Below are positions 1 to 8,671 of a stretch of 64,000 bases of DNA, piece by piece. Position 1 is the stretch's first letter, and every line of letters starts with the position of its first letter. The translations under genes were made by a program, and so were the position numbers. The notes below the pieces were generated by a model. That model ran no database searches and was not told the origin of the DNA. It worked only from the letters and a program-made list of their open reading frames with translations. The stretch is from JADKAV01 sp963732355 (GTDB taxonomy: Bacteria; Actinomycetota; Actinomycetes; S36-B12; UBA10799). Where the stretch lies: contig CAVSZD010000007.1 of NCBI GenBank assembly GCA_963732355.1, forward strand, positions 62,001 to 126,000, written 5' to 3'.

Positions 1-290
1 TCCCCAGGCGGCAGGTCCTCGACGTTCACGTCCTTGAACGTCAGGATGCGCACCGAGCGTGCGAAGCGCCCCTGCCGATACATGTCCCAGACCCACACGT
101 CGCGAAGTTGCACCTCGAAGAAGACCTCGCCGCCGTCTGTGGCGCGTACCTGGATATCCACTTCGTTGGCCAGGTAGAAACGGCGTTCGGTCTCCACGAC
201 ATGGCTGAACATGCCCACAACCTCGCGGTACTGGCGGTAGAGGTCGAGTTCGACCTCACTTTCGTATCGCTGCAGATCGTCCACGCTCAT
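1..290 (-). CDS. DUF2469 family protein, 3' end cut by window edge
   Basis: At least 96 codons are visible, starting at the ATG at 290 and running off the left edge without a stop. The product reads like the small acidic DUF2469 proteins that follow rnhB in mycobacteria and streptomycetes: an early YESEVELDLYRQYREVV stretch, then VVETERRFYLANEVD, and finally VWDMYRQGRFARSVRILTF. The family is about 100 residues long, so only a few C-terminal residues are missing. The function is unknown; it is presumed cytosolic, as no signal or membrane segment is seen. Its ATG overlaps the rnhB stop (ATGA), so the two are probably translationally coupled. Confidence 0.9.
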   Translation of the reverse strand, partial: MSVDDLQRYESEVELDLYRQYREVVGMFSHVVETERRFYLANEVDIQVRATDGGEVFFEVQLRDVWVWDMYRQGRFARSVRILTFKDVNVEDLPPG

Positions 291-931
291 GCGACTCCCT
301 CTCGAACAGCTCGCCGGACGGTGATGAAACGGTGGCGGTGAACGGGGCTCGGCCCATGCACCTGCAAGGCGTCCCGGTGCGACGCCGTGGTGTAGCCCTT
401 ATGCACGTCAAAGCCGTATTGCGGGTAGCGGCTGTGAAGCGCCACCATATGGCGATCGCGTGCACACTTGGCCAGCACACTGGCCGCGGCGATGGTGGCA
501 GAGACCTGGTCACCCTTCCAGACACCCAGTTCCGGCCTGCCCAGTCCGCCGGGCACGAAACCGTCGCAGAGCGCGTAGTCCGCTGCAGGGGACAACCGCA
601 ACCATGCCCGCCGGAAGGCCAGCAGATTGGCTCGATGCAGGCCCATCTCGTCGAGTTCGTCGACCTCCACCGAACTGACGGCCCAGGCCAATGCCTGTCG
701 TTTGACCCGCCGCTCAACACGTTCCCTGGTCGCGGCCGTCAGCAGCTTTGAGTCGTTCAGCTCGGCTATGCGGCTGTTCGGGCTGAGGATGACAGCAGCG
801 GCGTACAGAGGCCCAGCGCAGGCCCCTCGGCCGGCCTCATCCAGACCGGCCACCAAGTCGAAACCAGCGCGACGCACCGCATTGTCGAATGCGTAAGGGC
901 CCGAACCCTTTCGGGGAACTGGGACGCTCAC
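287..931 (-). CDS. rnhB: Ribonuclease HII
   Basis: Cytosolic endonuclease that cuts the RNA strand of RNA-DNA hybrids and removes misincorporated ribonucleotides. With the GTG at 931 the protein has 214 residues. The first catalytic acids lie in LDEAGRGACAGP (Asp31, Glu32); a further acid is in ALCDGFVPGG and the last in ASVLAKCARDRHM. The open frame extends upstream to 1090 but would then overlap lepB. The GTG at 931 places about 30 residues before the DEAGRG motif, as in the mycobacterial protein, so it is preferred; a GTG at 943 is the alternative. The stop overlaps the next gene by 4 bases. Confidence 0.9.
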   Translation of the reverse strand: MSVPVPRKGSGPYAFDNAVRRAGFDLVAGLDEAGRGACAGPLYAAAVILSPNSRIAELNDSKLLTAATRERVERRVKRQALAWAVSSVEVDELDEMGLHRANLLAFRRAWLRLSPAADYALCDGFVPGGLGRPELGVWKGDQVSATIAAASVLAKCARDRHMVALHSRYPQYGFDVHKGYTTASHRDALQVHGPSPVHRHRFITVRRAVREGVA

Positions 932-1008
932 CGGACCTGCCACAGCCCAACAATAGGCAACGCTGCGACAGTTCCTGATCCGGACCAGCCGATGTCGGGC
1001 GATCCGGT

Positions 1009-1707
1009 CTACTTCTGCTGGTCGTTCAGACGCGGATCGTCGAAGGGCTGCGACGGGATCGGGTGGGTGGAGAACGCCGGGAACGGCCACACGGTGAGCA
1101 CTACACGTCCCACCACGTTCTCCTCCGGGACGGTGCCCTGGTTGTCGTTGAGGTGGTAACGGGAATCGGCCGAGGCGTTGCGGTTGTCGCCCATCACGAA
1201 GATGCGCCCCTCGGGCACAACGACGTCGAAACGCACATCGTCGCTGGTGCCACCGGGTTTCACGTAGGGCTCGGTCAGCGGAACCCCGTTGAGCACGATG
1301 CGCCCGTCTGTGCTGCAGCAGCGCACATGGTCACCACCCACACCGATGACCCGCTTCACGAGGTCATCACCGGTGTTGCTCGGCAACAGCCCGACCCACA
1401 CCAGTGCTCCCGCAAGTCCGCCCACGGGTTCCTTCTGGGCAGCATCGAGCCAGTCACTGGGGTCACGGAAGACGACGATCTCGCCGCGCTTGACTCCCCC
1501 GAACCGGGTCGACAACTTCGAGGCCAGAATCCGGTCGTTGGGCATCAACGTGTTTTCCATGGACTGGCTGGGCACGTAGAACGCCTGCACCACGAAGGTC
1601 CGCACGACAAAGGACAGTCCCAGCGCCACCACGAGGATGATGACGATCTCTTTGATGAACCGCCAGAGCGCCCCGCCGGACTTCTGGGCCGTGCTGGATT
1701 CGCTCAC
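1009..1707 (-). CDS. lepB: Signal peptidase I
   Basis: Membrane-bound serine protease that removes signal peptides from exported proteins. The product has 232 residues. One N-terminal membrane segment (about residues 18-40) is followed by the catalytic serine in PSQSM (Ser49), the general-base lysine in DDLVKRVIG (Lys118) and the conserved box GDNRNASADSR. The start is the GTG at 1707, which overlaps the rplS stop codon (GTGA), so translation is probably coupled to ribosomal protein L19. The rplS-lepB-rnhB order is common in actinobacteria. Confidence 0.95.
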   Translation of the reverse strand: MSESSTAQKSGGALWRFIKEIVIILVVALGLSFVVRTFVVQAFYVPSQSMENTLMPNDRILASKLSTRFGGVKRGEIVVFRDPSDWLDAAQKEPVGGLAGALVWVGLLPSNTGDDLVKRVIGVGGDHVRCCSTDGRIVLNGVPLTEPYVKPGGTSDDVRFDVVVPEGRIFVMGDNRNASADSRYHLNDNQGTVPEENVVGRVVLTVWPFPAFSTHPIPSQPFDDPRLNDQQK

Positions 1708-2060
1708 GCGCCGGTGTTGTCGCGCTTCTCGCGGATCTTGGCGGCCTTGCCTCGCAGTTCACGCAGGTAGTACAGCTTGGCGCGGCGGACATCGCCACGG
1801 GTCACGAGTTCGACGTGGTCGATGATCGGGCTGTGCACTGGGAAGGTCCGCTCGACGCCGACCCCGAAACTAACCTTGCGCACGGTGAAGGACTCGCGCA
1901 CGCCACCACCTTGCCGGCGGATGACGACCCCCTGGAAGACCTGGACACGCTTGCGCTCACCCTCGACCACGTTCACGTGGACCTTGACGGTGTCGCCCGG
2001 GCGGAACGCCGGGATGTCATTACGGAGGCTGGCCGAGTCGACGGCGTCCAAGGTGTGCAT
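1704..2060 (-). CDS. rplS: 50S ribosomal protein L19
   Basis: Large-subunit ribosomal protein at the interface between subunits; 118 residues, the normal length. The ATG at 2060 is chosen because GAGGAG lies 7 bases upstream and the protein then begins MHTLDAVDSASLRNDIPAF, followed by the L19 signatures FRPGDTVKVHV and FQGVVIRRQGGG and the basic C-terminus LRGKAAKIREKR. The open frame continues upstream but without family similarity. The 169-base gap to trmD gives room for its own promoter. The stop overlaps the lepB start. Confidence 0.97.
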   Translation of the reverse strand: MHTLDAVDSASLRNDIPAFRPGDTVKVHVNVVEGERKRVQVFQGVVIRRQGGGVRESFTVRKVSFGVGVERTFPVHSPIIDHVELVTRGDVRRAKLYYLRELRGKAAKIREKRDNTGA

Positions 2061-2229
2061 TGTGACTCCTCGCATTCGCCACAGGTCGAACGCAATCTGG
2101 GGTGGGTGGTTCGCGGAATAGTTACCCTTGGTCCGCGGCGTGGCCCCCTGTGGCGGGTGGCCCACGGAACTTCTCCAGTGTGCCATACGCGGAGTCGGTG
2201 CCCGAATTCGGCCAGAGGTTGGGCGGTGA

Positions 2230-2919
2230 TCACCGACCGTCTGTAGTCGGGCCCCGGAACTGTGAGGTGCGCATACGGGCCTGTTCGCGTCGCCATGCCT
2301 CGATCCGGCCATGATCCCCGGAGAGCAGGACCTCGGGGACCTCCAGGTCGCGCCATTTCGGTGGCCGCGTGTACACCGGGCCCTCGAGAAGCCCGTCCTC
2401 ACGGCTGTGGGAGTCGTCACGGGCGCTCTGCGGGTTGCCCAGTACACCCGGCAGGAGCCGCCCGAGTGCCTCGATCATGACCAAGGCCGCTGCTTCCCCA
2501 CCTGCGAGCACGTAGTCGCCAATGCTGATCTCCTTGACGGTGACCCGGTCGTGGTAGTGGTGCATGACGCGGGCATCAATGCCCTCGTAGCGACCGCAGG
2601 CGAACACCAAGTGCTGCTCGCGGGCCAGTTCTTCGGCGACCCTTTGGGTGAACACCTCGCCCGAGGGTGTGGGGACGATGAGCACCGACTCACCGGTGAG
2701 CAACTCATCGAGCACCTCACCCCACGGCCCGGGGCTCATGACCATCCCTGGGCCACCGCCGTAGGCCGCGTCGTCGACTGTGCGGTGACGGTCATGGGTG
2801 TAATCACGCAAGTCGTGGACGTTCACCTGAAGCTGCTCGCGCGCGATCGCCTTGCCGATCAACGAGAGCTGCAGCGGTGCGAGGTACTCGGGGAATACCG
2901 AGACGACGTCAATTCTCAC
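2230..2919 (-). CDS. trmD: tRNA (guanine-N1)-methyltransferase
   Basis: SPOUT-fold methyltransferase that makes m1G37 in tRNAs with GNN-type 3' neighbours, preventing +1 frameshifting. The protein is 229 residues from the GTG at 2919. Diagnostic parts are RIDVVSVFPEY at the N-terminus, DDAAYGGGPGMVM, the knot region CGRYEGIDARV and EISIGDYVLAGGE, and the C-terminal PVYTRPPKWRDLEVP. The start lies inside the last codons of rimM (11-base overlap), as expected for a coupled rimM-trmD pair. An in-frame upstream ATG inside rimM was rejected because it adds non-family sequence. Confidence 0.96.
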   Translation of the reverse strand: MRIDVVSVFPEYLAPLQLSLIGKAIAREQLQVNVHDLRDYTHDRHRTVDDAAYGGGPGMVMSPGPWGEVLDELLTGESVLIVPTPSGEVFTQRVAEELAREQHLVFACGRYEGIDARVMHHYHDRVTVKEISIGDYVLAGGEAAALVMIEALGRLLPGVLGNPQSARDDSHSREDGLLEGPVYTRPPKWRDLEVPEVLLSGDHGRIEAWRREQARMRTSQFRGPTTDGR

Positions 2920-3406
2920 CGTCGAACAACCCCTCGACTTGCGCCACCTCGAGCCGGCCTGCCGCAAGATCGACCACGGGCACCACCTGCTCGACGAACG
3001 GCACGAGCACCTCGTCGCCAGGGATGGTAGTCACCACGAGGACGTCCTGAGCGGGCAGGTGCAGGACCTCCTTGACCAGGCCGACGGCCCTGCCGGCCAA
3101 CGAAACCGTCAAACCCACCAACTGATGGTCGTAGTACTCGTCATCGGCGTCGGGGCTGTCGGCTTCGGACAGTTCCACGTACAGCCACTGTCCGCGTAGG
3201 CTCTGGGCATCCTCGCGGGAGTCGCATCCCGCGAGCAACACGGTCAAGGGTTTGGCCATGATCCGCGAATCGAGCACCTCGACGGGTTTGTCCCCGAGCA
3301 ACACCGACGCCCCAGGGGCGAACCGGCGTTCAGGCTCGTCGGTCATGGGAGTGACCGTGACCCAACCGTGCAAGCCGTGCGGTTTGCCGATGCGACCGAC
3401 GGCCAC
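2909..3406 (-). CDS. rimM: Ribosome maturation factor RimM
   Basis: 16S rRNA processing and 30S assembly factor, 165 residues. The N-terminal RimM domain starts VAVGRIGKPHGLHGWVTV and the C-terminal PRC-barrel-like domain contains EYYDHQLVGLTV and ends VPFVEQVVPVVDLAAGRLEV. The start is the GTG at 3406, 11 bases after the KH-protein stop codon; no in-frame start lies between. No strong Shine-Dalgarno sequence is visible, which fits coupling to the gene upstream. The gene overlaps trmD by 11 bases. Confidence 0.95.
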   Translation of the reverse strand: MAVGRIGKPHGLHGWVTVTPMTDEPERRFAPGASVLLGDKPVEVLDSRIMAKPLTVLLAGCDSREDAQSLRGQWLYVELSEADSPDADDEYYDHQLVGLTVSLAGRAVGLVKEVLHLPAQDVLVVTTIPGDEVLVPFVEQVVPVVDLAAGRLEVAQVEGLFDGEN

Positions 3407-3417
3407 GCGTTGGACGG

Positions 3418-3669
3418 TCAGCGCCCGTTCACATCCACGAAGTCGACCCGCACGCCCCGGCCGCCGGCGATGGCGTTGACCACCGCTCGCAACGACTTGG
3501 CGGTACGGCCCGCCCGGCCGATGACACGGCCGAGATCCTCGGGGTGGACGCTCACCTTCAACAGCGTTCCCCGGCCGCGTCCCGGCTTCTCGCGCACGGT
3601 CACGTCGTCGGGGTGATCCACGATGCCCGCGACAAGATGCTCGAGGGCTTCGGTCAGCGACTTAGCCAT
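3418..3669 (-). CDS. khpA: KH-domain RNA-binding protein (KhpA/YlqC family)
   Basis: A small (83-residue) single-KH-domain RNA-binding protein. The GxxG loop is visible in GRVIGRAGRTAKSLR, followed by VVNAIAGGRGVRVDFVD. In other Gram-positive bacteria KhpA works with KhpB in post-transcriptional control of cell division; that role is family knowledge, not shown here. The ATG at 3669 gives a product beginning MAKSLTEALEHLVAGIV and overlaps the end of rpsP by 8 bases. The order rpsP-KH-rimM-trmD is strongly conserved in Gram-positive bacteria. Confidence 0.93.
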   Translation of the reverse strand: MAKSLTEALEHLVAGIVDHPDDVTVREKPGRGRGTLLKVSVHPEDLGRVIGRAGRTAKSLRAVVNAIAGGRGVRVDFVDVNGR

Positions 3670-4165
3670 CGGCCTGTGCGTCGTCGGCCGGCTTCTCAGG
3701 TGCAGTCTCCTCAACCGCGGCCGGAGCCTCCTCGGCCACCGGCTCCTCAGCCTTGGCCTCCTCGACTGGCGCCTTGGCGGGCTTCTCCTTCTTCTTCGGA
3801 GCAGCTTCGGCTTCCTTGAGGCCAGCGGCCTCAGCTGCGGCGGCTGCGAAGACGGACTTGCGGTCGGCCTTCTCGTCGGCTTGTTTGAGCGTGCCCTCGG
3901 CGCCGGGCAGGCCCTTGAACTTCTGCCAGTCGCCGGTGACCTTCAGCAATGCCATGACAGCAGCGGTCGGCTGGGCGCCCACGGACAGCCAGTACTGCGC
4001 GCGCTCGGAGTCGATCTGGATGAACGACGGGTCTTCCTTCGGGTGGTAGAGCCCGATCTCCTCGATCGAACGACCATCGCGCTTGTTGCGGGCGTCGGCC
4101 ACGACAACGCGGTACTGGGGGGCGCGGATCTTGCCGAGCCGCTTCAACTTGATCTTGACTGACAC
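3662..4165 (-). CDS. rpsP: 30S ribosomal protein S16 with long acidic/Ala-rich tail
   Basis: Small-subunit assembly protein. Residues 1 to about 85 are the normal S16 domain (MSVKIKLKRLGKIRAPQYR, then RSIEEIGLYHP). They are followed by an unusually long extension to residue 167 rich in Ala, Glu, Lys and Pro, probably disordered. Such tails occur in several actinobacterial S16 proteins. The GTG start at 4165 has AGGAG about 10 bases upstream. The gene leads the rpsP-khpA-rimM-trmD set. The 160-base gap to ffh probably holds its promoter. Confidence 0.96.
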   Translation of the reverse strand: MSVKIKLKRLGKIRAPQYRVVVADARNKRDGRSIEEIGLYHPKEDPSFIQIDSERAQYWLSVGAQPTAAVMALLKVTGDWQKFKGLPGAEGTLKQADEKADRKSVFAAAAAEAAGLKEAEAAPKKKEKPAKAPVEEAKAEEPVAEEAPAAVEETAPEKPADDAQADG

Positions 4166-4325
4166 TGGGGGTGTTTCTCCTGTTTTCGGGTTTCAACCGC
4201 CACTTGTGCGTGGGGACACACTTGCGACGGATGTGAGTCGGCAGTCTCCGGTTAGAGGGCGGGGACCTCCCACCAGTGTGCCAGACGCGGCCCCACCTCG
4301 TTGCGCCCGCCCGGAGTTGGCCCGG

Positions 4326-5855
4326 TCACTTTCCGTCCAGCAGGCGGCTGAACTCCTCGGGCAACTGGTCTGCGGTGAATGGCTGCGGTGTCGCCTCGAT
4401 CTGCTCGGGGGCGGCCGAGGCCTGCTGGGCGCGTTTGGCCGGGTTACCGCTGCGGCCCTTCTTGGACTTGGGCTTGGTGGTCTTGCCCTTGGCCTTCTTG
4501 GGGACTCCGCCCATCCCAGGCGGCATCCCAGGCATCCCGGGCATCCCCCCGCCACCGGCGCGCATGCGCTTCATCATCTTCTGCGCCTCGGTGAAACGCT
4601 CCACGAGGTTGTTCACGTCTGAGACCTGCACACCGGCACCGCGGGCGATTCGGGCGCGGCGCGACCCATTGAGGATCTTGGTGTCGCGGCGCTCCTGCGG
4701 GGTCATCGAGTGGATGATCGCGGCGACCCGGTCGAGGTCGCGGTCGTCGATCTGCTCGAGCTGCTTGCGCGCGTCGGCCATGCCGGGCAGCATCCCCAGC
4801 AACTTGCCCAGCGATCCCATCTTCTTGACAGCCTGCATCTGCTCGAGGAACTCCTCGAGAGTGAAGGCGTCCCCGCGTGCGACCTTGTCGGCCATGCGGG
4901 CGGCCTGATCGGCATCGAATGCCCGCTCCGCTTGCTCGATGAGCGTCAGGACGTCGCCCATGTCCAGGATGCGCGAAGCCATGCGGTCGGGGTGGAAGAC
5001 CTCGAGGTCCTCCACCTTCTCCCCGACGGAGGCGAACATGATGGGCGCCCCGGTTGCCTCGCGCACCGAAAGTGCTGCGCCACCTCGTGCGTCGCCATCG
5101 AGCTTGGTAAGGATCACACCGTCGACCCCGACACCCTCCTGGAACGAGGCAGCGGTCTGCACGGCATCCTGACCGATCATCGCGTCGATGACCAGCAGCA
5201 ACTCGTCGGGGTTCACTGCATCGCGGATGCGCGCTGCCTGACCCATCAGCTCCTCATCGATGGCCAGCCGGCCGGCGGTGTCGATGATGACCACGTCGAA
5301 TAGTGCCTGTTGGGCGTACCCGATGGAGTCGCGCGCGACCTTGACCGGATCGCCGACGCCATTGCCGGGTTCGGGGGCGTAACTGGCCACCCCTGCCCTT
5401 TCGGCCACGATCTGCAGCTGGTTGACGGCGTTGGGGCGCTGCAGGTCAGCGGCCACGAGCACCGGCTGATGGCCCCGGCCCGCCAGGTGCTTTGCCAACT
5501 TGCCCGCCAGGGTGGTCTTGCCCGCACCCTGCAGACCCAGCAGCATGATCACCGTCGGCGGCTTCTTGGCCAAGCGCAGGTTGCGGGTCTCACCCCCGAG
5601 GATCGCGATGAGTTCCTCATGCACGATCTTGACGACCTGTTGGGCCGGGTTGAGGCTGCCGGAGACCTCCTCGCCCATGGAGCGTTCTTTGACCCGCGCG
5701 GTGAACGTGCGCACAACGGGCAACGACACGTCCGCCTCGAGCAGGGCCCGGCGGATCTCCCGGACGGTCTCATCGATGTCCGCCTCGGACAGACGCCCTT
5801 TGCCACGCAGTCCTTTGAACGTCGCGGCGAGCCGATCGGACAGGGAATTGAACAT
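4326..5855 (-). CDS. ffh: Signal recognition particle protein Ffh
   Basis: GTPase of the signal recognition particle that binds 4.5S RNA and signal sequences and hands ribosomes to FtsY at the membrane. Length is 509 residues. Order: N domain, then the G domain with P-loop GLQGAGKTT, DTAGR and TKLDGDARGG, then an M domain with the RNA-binding stretch LNGSRRARIARGAG and the methionine/glycine-rich GGGGMPGMPGMP. The ATG at 5855 has AGGAG 6 bases upstream. The SRP receptor gene ftsY lies about 4 kb upstream on the same strand. Confidence 0.97.
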   Translation of the reverse strand: MFNSLSDRLAATFKGLRGKGRLSEADIDETVREIRRALLEADVSLPVVRTFTARVKERSMGEEVSGSLNPAQQVVKIVHEELIAILGGETRNLRLAKKPPTVIMLLGLQGAGKTTLAGKLAKHLAGRGHQPVLVAADLQRPNAVNQLQIVAERAGVASYAPEPGNGVGDPVKVARDSIGYAQQALFDVVIIDTAGRLAIDEELMGQAARIRDAVNPDELLLVIDAMIGQDAVQTAASFQEGVGVDGVILTKLDGDARGGAALSVREATGAPIMFASVGEKVEDLEVFHPDRMASRILDMGDVLTLIEQAERAFDADQAARMADKVARGDAFTLEEFLEQMQAVKKMGSLGKLLGMLPGMADARKQLEQIDDRDLDRVAAIIHSMTPQERRDTKILNGSRRARIARGAGVQVSDVNNLVERFTEAQKMMKRMRAGGGGMPGMPGMPPGMGGVPKKAKGKTTKPKSKKGRSGNPAKRAQQASAAPEQIEATPQPFTADQLPEEFSRLLDGK

Positions 5856-5933
5856 ACATCGCTCCTGAGGTCAGGTGTCCAAGCCTAACCGGGGCCCGGT
5901 TGACCGGCGGTTGCCAGCATCACGAACCCGGTT

Positions 5934-8283
5934 TCAGTCGGCCAGGGCTTTCTGCACCACGGCCCGGGCGTAAGCCGCCCTCGCCGCCGACAGTCGATCC
6001 CCGGACTCGTCGGTCAGGAAGAAGACGTCCACCACTTCTGAACCCAAAGTCGAGACCTTGGCACCGTCGACGTTGAAGCCGGCACCCGCGAGGGCCGCGC
6101 TGACCCAGTAGAGCAGCCCGGCGCGGTCGTGTGCTCGTACCTCCAAAACGGTGGTCCGGCTGGAGGCATCGGCCATCACCTCGACGAATGGCTCGGGCTT
6201 GTCCTCATCCGCTGATGCGTAAGCGCGTTCGCGTTCGCTGAGCCGACGTGCGAGATCGAGTTCGCCCGCGATCGCTCGGCGCAGATCCGCCATGAGCCGA
6301 TCCGACGGCGGCGGTTCGCCGAACTGGGTCTGGACGGTCCACCGGGTGACGGCGCGTTGACCTTCGGTCCGGCTTGCCGCCTCGCGCACGCTCAGCCGGT
6401 TGATAGCCAGCGCCCCGGCACACCGGCTGAGCAGTCCCATCGAGTCACGGGCCGCCACGGTGATGACAAGTTCGGTTTCGGCCAGCGGTTCGATGTCCAC
6501 CGTCACCTCGGTACCGGCCCAGATGTGCTCGTCCACGTCGTCCAGGACCGGCGCAATCTCGATCTCATCGCCGGCCAGGACGCTGTGGGTGCGCCGTACC
6601 AGGACGTTGACCAAATTCGCCTTCCACTCACTCCACGCAGCCGGCCCAGTGGCAGCGGCATCGGAGACCGTGAGCCAGCGCAGCAGGTCGAGAGTCTCGC
6701 TGTTCTCGACGGCGGCAGCCACGGCTGCGATCACACCCGGATCATCGATGTCCTTGCGAGTGGCCACGTCGGGCAGCAGCAGGTGATGGCGCACCAACTG
6801 CACCAATACGTGAGTGTCGGCGGCGTCGAATCCCAGATGAGGGGCGATGTCGGCGACCAACTGCACTCCGACTTCGGTGTGGTCGCCGGGCCTGCCCTTG
6901 CCGATGTCGTGCAGTAGGCGAACCCACCAGCAGCAGGTCGGGACGCGACACCTTGCGCGTGTAATTCGAAGCGGCGACTGCCGTCTCGACGAGATGGCGA
7001 TCCACGGTGAAGCGGTGCACAGGGTTGCGCTGAGGGGCAGACCGGACAACCTCCCACCCGGGGATCAGGCGGGTCACCAGGTCGGCCTGGTCGAGGGCCT
7101 CCCAGACCGAGAGGGTTGGTCGACCGGCACCCAGCAGGCTCACCAGACTCTCTCGCGCCTGACGTGGCCAGGGCACCGGCAAGGGGGCCGACTCGTTGGC
7201 CAGCCGGTCCACGGTGTGGGTGGACAGGCGCAGCCCGACTTGCGCTGCGGCGGCGGCAGCGCGCAGGACCAGCACCGGATCGCGGTCCGGGCGGGCGTCT
7301 GCGGCGAGCACCACCTCCGAGTCCTGCACCACCACGCCATCGGCCAGCGGCGCCCGGTCGGTGGTTCGTCGCACCCGGCGCAACCTCGGCAGGGACTTTC
7401 GGGTGGTTTGGCGGCGCACGCGACTCCAGGCCATCGAACTGACGAAGGCGATAGTGCGCCCGGCTGCGCACACGGCCCGCAATAGCTCGTCCTCGTCGGT
7501 GTAGCCGAGCATGGTGGCCAACTGCGGCTGCTCCTGCTGGGTCAACCGGTCGGTGGCCCGTCCGGTGACCAGATGCAGGGCGTCGCGGGCGTCGAGCAGA
7601 GTCGCTTTGGCTGCGGCCAGGGAGTTCTGTGGCGGGCTGATGATCCAGCTCGCCGCCAGCGCTCTGAGCACGGTCAGATCACGCAGGCCCCCGTGGGATT
7701 CCTTGAGATCAGGTTCCAGCAGGTAGGCGAGTTCTCCGTGCAACTCTGTGCGTTCCTCAACACTGGCCTGCAGTTCGTCGAGGCGCTGTTTGGCCATCGC
7801 GCGCCAGTCGCCCAGGACACTGGAACGGGTCTCCACTGTCAACCTGTCGTCGCCCACCACAGTGCGGGCGTCGAGCAGGCCGAGGACCACCCGCAGATCC
7901 TGGCCCGCGAGTCGTCGCGCCTGCGCCGGTGTTCGCACACTGTGGTCGAGCCGGATTCCGCTGTCCCAGATGGGGTACCAGATCTTCTCAGCGGCCTTAG
8001 CGACCTTCGCCGGGTCGGCCACAGAGGGATGCAGCAGCAGCACATCGATGTCCGAGGCCGGCGCCAGTTCCCCCCGCCCGTATCCCCCGACCGCCACCAG
8101 CGTGCATCCGAGCTGGCGGGCCCCCGATGCCTCGAACAGGTCGTTCAACCAGTCGTCGGTCAAGCCGGTCAGGGCATGGCGTCTCGATGGCCCGAAGCCG
8201 GGCCGCGACACCAGGTCCGCCCGCGCTGCGGAGAAATCGTTTGCCAAAACGCTCACTGCGACCTCCTTGATCAGTTCCGACAT
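5934..8283 (-). CDS. glnD: PII uridylyltransferase GlnD, interrupted by a 1-base frameshift
   Basis: Bifunctional sensor that uridylylates or adenylylates PII and removes the group according to glutamine level. The N-terminal part (start 8283) has the nucleotidyltransferase signature VGGYGRGELAPASDIDVLLLH and reads to LLVGS near 6919. The rest (HD motif LLHDIGKGRPGDH, then two ACT domains to 5934) is in the next frame. Removing one base of the GG pair at 6917-6918 restores one frame of 2,349 bases, 782 residues, near the family length. An alternative upstream start is the GTG at 8310. Either a real mutation or a sequencing/assembly error. Confidence 0.9.
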
Positions 8284-8285
8284 GC

Positions 8286-8327
8286 GATGTGGCGGCGGCC
8301 CATTCCCCACCGGGCCGCCGCCACATC
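8286..8327 (-). terminator. Perfect 16-bp hairpin between glnB and glnD
   Basis: The arms GATGTGGCGGCGGCCC (8286-8301) and GGGCCGCCGCCACATC (8312-8327) are perfectly complementary around a 10-base loop. The structure starts 5 bases after the glnB stop codon and ends 2 bases before the preferred glnD ATG (8283). There is no T-tract. It could be a U-less terminator or processing stem after glnB, or a stem masking glnD translation initiation; the sequence alone does not decide. Confidence 0.75.
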
Positions 8328-8332
8328 AGTGC

Positions 8333-8671
8333 TTACAGCGCGTCCGCGCCTCGTTCCGCGGTCCGGACCCGGACCACAGTCTCCACCGGGGAGACCCAGA
8401 CTTTGCCGTCCCCAATTCGACCTGTCTGGGCACTCTTGACCACGACGTCCACCACGCTGTCGGCATCGTCGTCCTCGACGACCACCTCGATGCGCACCTT
8501 GGGCACCAGGTCCACGGTGTACTCCGCGCCCCGGTACACCTCGGTGTGCCCGCGCTGCCGGCCGTAACCACTGGCCTCGGACACCGTGAGTCCGTGGATC
8601 CCGAAGGTCTCCAGAGCGCTCTTCACGTCGTCCAGCTTGAACGGCTTGATGACTGCGGTGACCAGTTTCAT
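8333..8671 (-). CDS. glnB: Nitrogen regulatory protein PII
   Basis: A 112-residue trimeric signal protein that senses 2-oxoglutarate and ATP/ADP and controls the ammonium transporter. The T-loop is intact: RGHTEVYRGAEYTVD, with Tyr51, the residue that is uridylylated or adenylylated in this family. The start MKLVTAVIKPFKLDDVK and the C-terminal GDGKVWVSPVE signature are normal. Its ATG overlaps the amt stop (ATGA). Next to amt it corresponds to the GlnK type of actinobacteria, whose AmtB-PII complex regulates ammonium uptake. glnD, the modifying enzyme, follows. Confidence 0.96.
   Translation of the reverse strand: MKLVTAVIKPFKLDDVKSALETFGIHGLTVSEASGYGRQRGHTEVYRGAEYTVDLVPKVRIEVVVEDDDADSVVDVVVKSAQTGRIGDGKVWVSPVETVVRVRTAERGADAL

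Noticed and set aside
6910..6925. Programmed frameshift in glnD
   Set aside because: No slippery sequence; simple one-base gain in a CC pair explains it.
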